Shown piece after piece: positions 31,788 through 37,616 of a stretch of 41,260 nt of DNA. Both the position numbers and the translations under genes were made by a program. The stretch comes from a virus. Where the stretch lies: positions 1 through 41,260 of IMG/VR virus record IMGVR_UViG_3300020187_003404; one strand, written 5' to 3'. The first letter of the stretch is position 1; each line of letters opens with the position of its first letter. The notes below the pieces were generated by a model. It did no database searches. It saw only the letters and a program-made list of their open reading frames with translations, and was not told where the DNA came from.

Positions 31788-32378
31788 ATGATTATTAAAG
31801 ATATTAAGGTTTATGATGGCCCGTTAATTCATAAGAGATTTGCTTACGATTATTTTCGTAATAAGACATTACCAATTGGTAATATTATTGCTTTTCGATG
31901 CCCTATGGATGTGAGTATCGATGGTATGATCGACCAGGAAGATGTACTTCAAGGTGACTATATCTATAGTGATGATGCTATTAACTTTTGCTGGGAGATT
32001 CCTAATCTAGATAAGCTAGGCGCTGTAGCGTTTCAGCGATTGCTTAATACTCAAATTGCTAATATACTTTCTTCTAAATATATTAAGAAGCCTATTGAAG
32101 TAGATGGAGATGATTTGATGGTACATGCCGAGTTTGAAGGTAGTGATGGTACATTACAAAAGGTCGGTAAGTGTAGTGTAAGTATTACATATTCAAAAGA
32201 TAGTGTAGCAATCGGTCATACTGGTATCAATGTTAATGCAGGTCGTAAAGCTCCTAACTTTGCATATAGTACAGGTTTAACTGACGATCAAACTACGGAG
32301 TTTATGCAGGATATTATTGATCTTTTTTATGCGATGGTAGATGATATGTTTATTGCTACTACTAAGATCAATCTATAA
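31788..32378 (+). CDS. DUF366 family protein, possible CDG decarboxylase (DpdL)
   Basis: This 196-residue protein has the run of DUF366 motifs: YDGPLIHKRFAYDYF, GNIIAFRCPMDVSIDGMIDQ, FQRLLNTQIANIL, DGDDLMVHAEF, GKCSVSITYSKDSVAIGHTG and INVNAG. The family occurs in archaea, bacteria and phages. I recall it as DpdL, proposed to decarboxylate 7-carboxy-7-deazaguanine to 7-deazaguanine for DNA modification; that link is from memory and untested. Its promoter is identical in layout to that of queE, which supports membership of the deazaguanine regulon. The genome segment lies about 11 kb from queE. Confidence 0.7.
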   Translation: MIIKDIKVYDGPLIHKRFAYDYFRNKTLPIGNIIAFRCPMDVSIDGMIDQEDVLQGDYIYSDDAINFCWEIPNLDKLGAVAFQRLLNTQIANILSSKYIKKPIEVDGDDLMVHAEFEGSDGTLQKVGKCSVSITYSKDSVAIGHTGINVNAGRKAPNFAYSTGLTDDQTTEFMQDIIDLFYAMVDDMFIATTKINL

Positions 32379-32735
32379 ATGAATCTATTTCAATATTTAA
32401 ACGGTCTCTTATTTAGTAAGAAAAAGGCAGACATGAATTGTGATGATGAGTCACAATTTAATCTATTTATGGTTAATAGGTGGACGAGTATGTACTCAAA
32501 AGAGCTAAATGATTATGTAAATGAGACGACTAATAAATATTGGAATCTTTTTAGTGATAAACCATCTCAGTATAACTATATCTATTCAGTATTACCTAAA
32601 CTAAAATTTAAGAGACTTAATTATATTAAGAAGACTAAAAAGGAAAAAAAGAAAGAAGAAGAAAAGTTAATATTACCTGAATTTTATAGTGAAAGAGAAT
32701 ACAAAAACGATCAAGTATTACTAAATATGCTTTGA
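32379..32735 (+). CDS. Possible clamp-loader small subunit (gp62-like)
   Basis: A 118-residue protein with QFNLFMVNRWTSMYSKELND near residue 27 and YNYIYSVLPKLKFKRLNYIK near 65. The FMxNRxLS...N...N and VxKxKRxxxWxK layout is what I recall from small clamp-loader subunits (T4 gp62 type) of marine T4-like phages. It then ends in a Lys/Glu-rich segment. The match is by pattern only and the protein is shorter than T4 gp62 (187 residues). It starts immediately after the DUF366 stop. Confidence 0.4.
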   Translation: MNLFQYLNGLLFSKKKADMNCDDESQFNLFMVNRWTSMYSKELNDYVNETTNKYWNLFSDKPSQYNYIYSVLPKLKFKRLNYIKKTKKEKKKEEEKLILPEFYSEREYKNDQVLLNML

Positions 32736-32824
32736 TGGATATTATATTTTACCTTTGCATTTTAATCCCCGGCTCAATAGCTTTTGTATATGATGTACTT
32801 TTTCTTAATAGAAAATTAAGGTAA
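32735..32824 (+). CDS. Possible 29-residue single-span membrane peptide
   Basis: A small frame starts at the ATG of a TGATG overlap with the preceding stop. It encodes 29 residues that are hydrophobic almost throughout (IIFYLCILIPGSIAFVYDV) and ends with NRKLR, which fits a single membrane span with a basic cytoplasmic tail. The coupled start and well-placed charge support it. Its shortness means it could be chance. Confidence 0.4.
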   Translation: MDIIFYLCILIPGSIAFVYDVLFLNRKLR

Positions 32825-32858
32825 AAATAATCTCCCTGTTGATTACTAATTTATAAGG

Positions 32859-32866
32859 TTTAAATA
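32859..32866 (+). promoter_or_regulatory. Late-like box TTTAAATA before the GroES-like gene
   Basis: TTTAAATA lies 7 nt before the ATG at 32874, slightly off the usual spacing. Confidence 0.35.
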
Positions 32867-32873
32867 ACTTTAT

Positions 32874-33284
32874 ATGGCACAAGTAAGTATTGATAGGTTA
32901 GCAACGCAAAGGAGTACAATAGATCTTGAAGGTCACAGTGATGGTGATTTTGGTCTTGGGGAAGAGTTTTTACTCTCTTTCGTATTTGATGATATTCTTT
33001 TAGTAGAATTTATTGACGAATCTTCTGATGAAGGTGCAGGTGATGCAATTAAGAGAGGTGGTATTTATATACCGACAAATTCTCTTAATAAAGCATGGAG
33101 AAAGGCTAAAGTCGTTCTAGTCGGACCTGAAGTTAAATATACTAAGAAGGGTGATATAGTAATGTTTCCTAATGATAAAGGCGCACCTGTATCTAATATG
33201 GAAATTGAAGGTTATGGTAAGATCAAAAAGGGTATGTTTTTAAACGAACAACGTTTATTTGGGATTTGCAAATCAAAAACGTAA
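32874..33284 (+). CDS. GroES-like co-chaperonin (gp31-type)
   Basis: A 136-residue protein. FDDILLVEFIDESSDEGAGD followed by GGIYIPTNSLNKAWRKAKVV and LVGPEVKYTKKGDIVMFPND follow the beta-barrel of GroES: start strand, mobile-loop-length insertion, then the V-x-x-V-G-x-G-x ... KxGDxVxF region. MFLNEQRLFGIC ends the barrel. An N-terminal extension of about 30 residues precedes it. It would cap a chaperonin, host GroEL or the phage GroEL encoded at the right edge, to fold large phage proteins such as the capsid protein. Confidence 0.7.
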   Translation: MAQVSIDRLATQRSTIDLEGHSDGDFGLGEEFLLSFVFDDILLVEFIDESSDEGAGDAIKRGGIYIPTNSLNKAWRKAKVVLVGPEVKYTKKGDIVMFPNDKGAPVSNMEIEGYGKIKKGMFLNEQRLFGICKSKT

Positions 33285-33287
33285 TAG

Positions 33288-33665
33288 ATGAAAGTTACTT
33301 TATCGAGTCTTAAAAATATATTACAAACTAATGCTTGTGAAATTGCTTTCACAAAACGTAGACCAAAACCTGGTGATAGATTAGTTAGAAATATGCTATG
33401 CACTCTTGATAATAGTATTTTAAATAGCGTTAACGGTAGAATTACTTTAAATTATAAACCACCAGGTGGTGCACCAAAATATAACCCCGAATCAAAAAAC
33501 TTATTATTAGTATGGGATATTATTATGCAAAGTTGGAGAATGGTAAGTATGGATAGTTGTGAAATAAATAAAACGATACCAGGCAATGATGAGTTTTGGA
33601 AATATTTTAATGAGAATATTTTAACTATGACTGGTGATGAAAAACTAAATTATATGGGAACATGA
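33288..33665 (+). CDS. WYL_2/DUF2693-like small barrel protein
   Basis: This 125-residue protein contains CEIAFTKRRPKPGDRLVRNM, then LLLVWDIIMQSWRMVSMDSC. This F-T-K ... R-x-M-x-C-T ... V-W-D-x-x-x-x-x-W-R layout is the core of WYL_2/DUF2693 proteins, small SH3- or Sm-like barrels common in T4-type phages, presumed nucleic-acid or protein binding. It starts 3 nt after the GroES-like gene and overlaps the next by ATGA. Confidence 0.5.
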   Translation: MKVTLSSLKNILQTNACEIAFTKRRPKPGDRLVRNMLCTLDNSILNSVNGRITLNYKPPGGAPKYNPESKNLLLVWDIIMQSWRMVSMDSCEINKTIPGNDEFWKYFNENILTMTGDEKLNYMGT

Positions 33666-34003
33666 GAAGTGATATATTAGATAAAAAACTATCAAAGTTT
33701 TTACTGAGTAATGTTAAATTTCACATTGGTGAAAAAGTCTTAAAACGAGGACAATTAATTTTATTTAAAATTAAAGAATTTTATTACGTTTTTACAATAA
33801 AGAATGAAAAAGGCGAACTTAAAGAATATCAGTTACCATACCCGTTTGAAATAATTGAAGATACCGATTCGTTAGGGTTTAGTTACAATCTTGATAAATT
33901 TTACAATAAAAATGAATTTGTTGAATTTAAAATTAAAGTAATTGAAAGAAATAAGAAAAATAAGTTATATGATTCAATAGTTGTTTTATCTATTGATAGG
34001 TAA
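33662..34003 (+). CDS. Unknown small beta-rich protein
   Basis: A 113-residue protein with alternating hydrophobic and charged residues (KRGQLILFKIKEFYYVFTIK) suggesting a small beta barrel. No known motif is visible. It starts at an ATGA overlap with the previous gene and is followed, 12 nt on, by the helicase gene; its C-terminal codons carry the -35 and part of the helicase promoter. Confidence 0.5.
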   Translation: MRSDILDKKLSKFLLSNVKFHIGEKVLKRGQLILFKIKEFYYVFTIKNEKGELKEYQLPYPFEIIEDTDSLGFSYNLDKFYNKNEFVEFKIKVIERNKKNKLYDSIVVLSIDR

Positions 34004-34009
34004 TATAAT
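33981..34009 (+). promoter_or_regulatory. Early-type promoter TTGTTT-17-TATAAT of the helicase gene
   Basis: The -35 TTGTTT is at 33981-33986 and the -10 TATAAT at 34004-34009; the ATG at 34016 follows 6 nt later. Confidence 0.5.
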
Positions 34010-34015
34010 TTATGT

Positions 34016-35647
34016 ATGGTAAGCGCATATATAAATAATTTCCCTGAAGGTTATAGTCCAAGTAAGCAGCAAGTTAAGTTAATTAGGGATATAGAAGATG
34101 CTTATAATAGCGGTGTTAAGTTTGTAATTTGCAGTGCACCGACCGGTAGCGGTAAAAGCTTTATATCTAAAACGTTAGCTAATGTTTCAAATGAACCAAG
34201 TAGTTATTTTAAAGAATTAGTACAGACGTATAAAGCGTTTAAAATGGATGGTACTGGTGGTTATGAATATGAAGATGAATGTAAAGAAGAGAAATCATCA
34301 GGAGCATTTGCATTAACTATAACAAAATCATTACAAGATCAATACCTACAATTATTTAAAGATAGTGTTGTTGCAAAAGGTAAATCAAACTACGTAAGTA
34401 CTATTGATACTAATATTGATGTAGAAGTAGAAAATGCTATTATACCAAAAAAGATTTTAGAAGAGCATAGAATTAATAATAAATGCCCATATCATAACGC
34501 TCGTAATAAAGCTCTAATTGAAAAATTTGGAGTACTGAACTATAAAATGTTTTTATCTTTACCAGCTCATGTTAAACGTAAGAATTTTGTTATTTGTGAT
34601 GAAGCATCTGAATTAGAAGATGAAATAATTAAACAGTTTTCTGCTTTAATTGATCCAGATAGGTTAAAAAAATATGGAGTAAATAGTGGTAATCTATATT
34701 CAACTAAAAATGAAGCAGTACTTAAATGGCTATATAATACTATTGTTGAAATTAGTGAGCATGTAACTAAGTTAACAAACGTTAATAATAAAAATAATAT
34801 TGAAATTAGTCATAGTGATTCAATTAAATTATCATATTGTAAAAACTTACACCGTACATTATCTCTTATTATTGAAACGTGGGGTGATTGTGAGTATATT
34901 ACGCAAAGAAATGAAGGTATTGTAAGTATAACTCCATTGAAAGTCGATAAGTTAACCAAATATATTTTTAACTATGGTGATAAAGTTTTACTAATGTCAG
35001 CAACTATTATCGATCATAAACACTTTGCAAAGACTTTAGGTATTACTGATTACAAATATATTGAAGTTGATAGTACATTTGAAGCAGAAAAAGCTCCAAT
35101 TTATATTAATACTAAACATAAAATTAATCATTATAATCTAAAGAAAATATTACCTAGTATTATCAAACAAATTGATAATATTTGTAAAGAACATAAAAAT
35201 GAAAAAGGTATTATACATACCCATACTGGCTTTATTACATCATGCTTAAAAGATGGTTTTAGAGGTAATAAAAGATTCTTATATAGAGATCAAGAAAGTC
35301 GAAATGAAGATATATTACATGAACATTCTTTAAGTTCTGAACCAACTGTACTAGTTAGTCCATCTTTAGGCTTGGGTATTGACTTAAAGGATGATCTTGC
35401 AAGATTTCAAATAATTATTAAAGCACCGTATTTACCTTTAGGTGATGAACGGATTAAAAAAATGTTTGAATTAGATAAACAATGGTATTCAAATAAAATG
35501 TTAAGTAATGTTGTACAGCAATGTGGTCGTGGAATTAGAAGTCAGGAAGATCATTGTAAAACATATATTTTAGATGCGAGTATATTTCAAGCTATATTAA
35601 GAAATAAAGAATCATTACCAAAGTACTTTCTCGATAGATTTGTATAA
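34016..35647 (+). CDS. Superfamily 2 helicase, Rad3/XPD/DinG-like
   Basis: A 543-residue protein. Walker A is in ICSAPTGSGKSFISKTLANV (near residue 40) and the DEAH-equivalent is FVICDEASELEDE (near 195). The second RecA domain ends with TVLVSPSLGLGIDLKDDLAR and VVQQCGRGIRSQEDHCKTYI, typical of motifs V and VI of the Rad3/DinG group. Iron-sulfur relatives have four Cys between Walker A and motif II; here the SNY segment is followed by Val, and only one clear Cys (NKCPYHNAR) is present, so the cluster is probably lost. It is a 5'-3' DNA helicase candidate. Confidence 0.8.
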   Translation: MVSAYINNFPEGYSPSKQQVKLIRDIEDAYNSGVKFVICSAPTGSGKSFISKTLANVSNEPSSYFKELVQTYKAFKMDGTGGYEYEDECKEEKSSGAFALTITKSLQDQYLQLFKDSVVAKGKSNYVSTIDTNIDVEVENAIIPKKILEEHRINNKCPYHNARNKALIEKFGVLNYKMFLSLPAHVKRKNFVICDEASELEDEIIKQFSALIDPDRLKKYGVNSGNLYSTKNEAVLKWLYNTIVEISEHVTKLTNVNNKNNIEISHSDSIKLSYCKNLHRTLSLIIETWGDCEYITQRNEGIVSITPLKVDKLTKYIFNYGDKVLLMSATIIDHKHFAKTLGITDYKYIEVDSTFEAEKAPIYINTKHKINHYNLKKILPSIIKQIDNICKEHKNEKGIIHTHTGFITSCLKDGFRGNKRFLYRDQESRNEDILHEHSLSSEPTVLVSPSLGLGIDLKDDLARFQIIIKAPYLPLGDERIKKMFELDKQWYSNKMLSNVVQQCGRGIRSQEDHCKTYILDASIFQAILRNKESLPKYFLDRFV

Positions 35648-35650
35648 ATA
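35643..35650 (+). promoter_or_regulatory. T4-type late promoter box TATAAATA before 35657
   Basis: A perfect TATAAATA that includes the helicase stop codon; the ATG at 35657 is 6 nt downstream. Confidence 0.55.
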
Positions 35651-35656
35651 TTATTA

Positions 35657-36238
35657 ATGCAAACTTTTAAAGATTATTACCTTGAAGAAGGTAAACTTCG
35701 CAATACGGTAGCAATGGGAGCTTTAGCTGCTAGTTCAGTATTTGGTAATTTTGTTGACGATTGGTCAGATTATTACCAAACGTTCGGTAGTAGTAGTAAA
35801 CCAGCACTACAAGCAAAAGCTAAAGAAAACGAAGCAAGAGCAACAGCAGTTCTTAACGCAGGTTACACAGTACCAGCAGATGGTAAAGAAGCAATCGCAA
35901 TAGCCGCGGCGATCTTTGATGGTGATGATGGTCATAGTGCTGCTGAATTAAAAGATTATTTAGAAAAAACAGGAGCAGTTGAGTCTGGTTATCGTACTAA
36001 AGTACAAGGTAATGATGGACCAGCTAGAAGTTATTGGCAAGTAGAACCTAAAACTGCTATGAGTTTAGTTAAAAACTCACACCAATACTTTGGTTCTAAA
36101 TTTCATAAAGCATTCGGTGAAGATGCTCTTAAGAGGTTGCAAGATTACGATGAAAAAGCTTGGTCAGATATCTTAGAGACAAACGACGCGCTAGGAGCTA
36201 CGATGGCAGCTGCTAAATGGGTATCTACTTCTTGGTAG
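35657..36238 (+). CDS. Lytic transglycosylase-like late protein with capsid-targeting-like N-terminus
   Basis: A 193-residue protein. VESGYRTKVQGNDGPARSYW (E109-S110-G111 core, then a W-Q-V-E segment) resembles the catalytic Glu and Q-I-x-P region of soluble lytic transglycosylase-like domains, though it is divergent. The N-terminus MQTFKDYYLEEGKL strongly resembles T4 capsid-targeting peptides with an LxE-type cleavage site. An enzyme packaged in the head or tail for entry is therefore one possibility, lysis another. Residues 17-45 (Ala/Gly/Ser-rich) look like a linker. The stop overlaps the next, convergent gene by 14 nt. Confidence 0.5.
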   Translation: MQTFKDYYLEEGKLRNTVAMGALAASSVFGNFVDDWSDYYQTFGSSSKPALQAKAKENEARATAVLNAGYTVPADGKEAIAIAAAIFDGDDGHSAAELKDYLEKTGAVESGYRTKVQGNDGPARSYWQVEPKTAMSLVKNSHQYFGSKFHKAFGEDALKRLQDYDEKAWSDILETNDALGATMAAAKWVSTSW

Positions 36239-36247
36239 ATCTTTTTT
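36223..36247 (+). terminator. Weak intrinsic terminator after 35657-36238
   Basis: ATCTAC and GTAGAT (36223-36228 and 36235-36240) pair around a 6-nt loop and are followed by C and a T-run. The stem is short, so efficiency is doubtful. Confidence 0.4.
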
Positions 36248-36476
36248 TCTTTAAACGTCTCTTACTGTCTTTACCAGGTAATTGAAATAGTAAAGTACTT
36301 ACTTTACCGCCACGGTCACCTTTAAAACCACTAATAGCTTTAGTGCTATGAGGTTCATTTAGCTGTGGGTTAACTGTACCATACTTACCACGTGGTCTAA
36401 CTTTTACAGATCTCTTTGTATCGGTTGGAGCTCTAAAATCTTCTAGTATACTTTCGACCATCGAGTTGAATTTCAT
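36225..36476 (-). CDS. Small basic late protein with capsid-targeting-like N-terminus
   Basis: The start is placed at the ATG at 36474-36476, supported by an AATAAATA box 5 nt upstream; a longer frame starting in the divergent gene is not supported. The 83-residue product begins MKFNSMVESILEDF, which fits the capsid-targeting pattern, and is Lys/Arg-rich throughout (KRSVKVRPRGKYG; SKRRLKKKRSTKK at the end). A DNA-binding internal head protein is a fair inference. It is convergent with 35657 and overlaps it by 14 nt. Confidence 0.6.
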   Translation of the reverse strand: MKFNSMVESILEDFRAPTDTKRSVKVRPRGKYGTVNPQLNEPHSTKAISGFKGDRGGKVSTLLFQLPGKDSKRRLKKKRSTKK

Positions 36477-36494
36477 GTAAATATTTATTATAAT
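36466..36494 (+). promoter_or_regulatory. Early-type promoter TTGAAT-17-TATAAT before 36502
   Basis: The -35 TTGAAT is at 36466-36471 and the -10 TATAAT at 36489-36494; the ATG at 36502 follows 7 nt later, which favours it over the GTG at 36496. Confidence 0.55.
36482..36489 (-). promoter_or_regulatory. Late-type box AATAAATA nested in the 36502 promoter
   Basis: On the minus strand, AATAAATA then 5 nt then the ATG at 36476. Confidence 0.5.
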
Positions 36495-36501
36495 AGTGTA
36501 T

Positions 36502-36864
36502 ATGCGCAAGTCATTAAAAATAAAATGTATTATAACGGGTAAAGAAAGTTTCTTTTCTGGTGAATATTTAGCAAAAAAAATTAAAGAATATGAAAGCATT
36601 GAATTAATGGAAAAATATTATGTTAGTAGAGAAGTTAAAACTTTACTTACTAAAGGTTATAAAATTAATGAAATTATTAATATTCTAAACGTTAATATCG
36701 ATAATGCAACACTTAACCAGGATGTAATAGCTTTTATTGAATCAAAATATACAAAAACTAAATTAAAAATACCAATTGTCAGTGAAAATTTATCCGGATT
36801 TACTTATAATAAATCGGATCCTGACGTTGAAGTCTTTATAAATAATCATATAATTAACGTATGA
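36502..36864 (+). CDS. Unknown small protein
   Basis: The start ATG at 36502 is preferred over GTG 36496 because the GTG would lie inside the predicted promoter-to-start spacer. The 120-residue protein has KCIITGKESFFSGEYLAKKI at the N-terminus, then YVSREVKTLLTKGYKINEII, a pattern I recall from small hypothetical proteins of T4-like marine phages. The family is unknown. It overlaps the next gene by ATGA and has an early-type promoter nested with a divergent late gene. Confidence 0.55.
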   Translation: MRKSLKIKCIITGKESFFSGEYLAKKIKEYESIELMEKYYVSREVKTLLTKGYKINEIINILNVNIDNATLNQDVIAFIESKYTKTKLKIPIVSENLSGFTYNKSDPDVEVFINNHIINV

Positions 36865-37082
36865 ACTTAACAGCAAGAATTGAACGAGATAAGCTATTGA
36901 TTTATAATGCACTTAACGGGGCAATTAAAACAACAGTTTCATTACCATTGAATTGTACATATTCTGGACCAGTAATTTCTGGTCATAATGTAACAGTAAG
37001 CATCCACAATAACAGTGGTAGTAATCGATCTAGAACATATGACATCAAGAATGGTAGATTAATTTCAGACATTCAAATGTAA
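36861..37082 (+). CDS. Unknown small beta-rich protein
   Basis: This 73-residue protein (ARIERDKLLIYNALNGAIK, then SGHNVTVSIHNNSGSNRSR) is beta-like with Ser/Asn-rich turns; no motif is recognised. It is coupled to its neighbours by ATGA upstream and a 1-nt gap downstream, so it is probably made in step with 36502 and 37084. Confidence 0.5.
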   Translation: MNLTARIERDKLLIYNALNGAIKTTVSLPLNCTYSGPVISGHNVTVSIHNNSGSNRSRTYDIKNGRLISDIQM

Positions 37083-37083
37083 T

Positions 37084-37605
37084 ATGATTGACATTACACT
37101 AACAGATCAACCAGTAAATACTAGTAAGTTTAGCGCATTTGATGAAAAATTGCCTTGTTTATTTTTAGGATTTGCTATAAAAAATGAATACGATAATCAG
37201 CGTTTAGATATTTGTAAAAAATACAATCCTAAAAGAAGCTTATTTGTCTTTGAGAAAAATAAAAATGAAATAAAAGAGCTCAGTGTGTTGCCTTTGTTTG
37301 GATTATTTTTAGAACTTAGTCAACAAGGTAAGAATCTATCAAAAACTTTATTATCTGAGGAGTTAGCAGGTAATATGAATATTGATAGATATGAAAAGAT
37401 TCTAGCTGAGTATAACCTATCATGTAATGATAGTTATTCGTACCTAAATAAGAGAATATATCCAATAGATTTTACCCACTTTAAGGAACTAACTGATAAT
37501 AGTTTAAGAGATGATAATAAAATATTACAGCATCTTTTAAACCTAAATGAACATAAATTTGATTTTCAAAAATTCGGTAGCTTTAAGCTATTAATTTTAG
37601 TATAA
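37084..37605 (+). CDS. Unknown small protein upstream of nrdA
   Basis: A 173-residue protein with LPCLFLGFAIKNEYDNQRLD and LLPLFGLFLE-type segments, and a Lys/Asn-rich C-terminus. No family is recognised. It is probably co-transcribed with the two preceding small genes from the 36466 promoter and lies 11 nt before nrdA, so readthrough into nrdA is likely. Confidence 0.5.
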   Translation: MIDITLTDQPVNTSKFSAFDEKLPCLFLGFAIKNEYDNQRLDICKKYNPKRSLFVFEKNKNEIKELSVLPLFGLFLELSQQGKNLSKTLLSEELAGNMNIDRYEKILAEYNLSCNDSYSYLNKRIYPIDFTHFKELTDNSLRDDNKILQHLLNLNEHKFDFQKFGSFKLLILV

Positions 37606-37616
37606 CCTTGTAAATA

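Noticed and set aside
36496-36498. GTG as start of the 36502 gene
   Set aside because: It would lie 1 nt after the -10 box; the ATG at 36502 is 7 nt after it, as in other genes.
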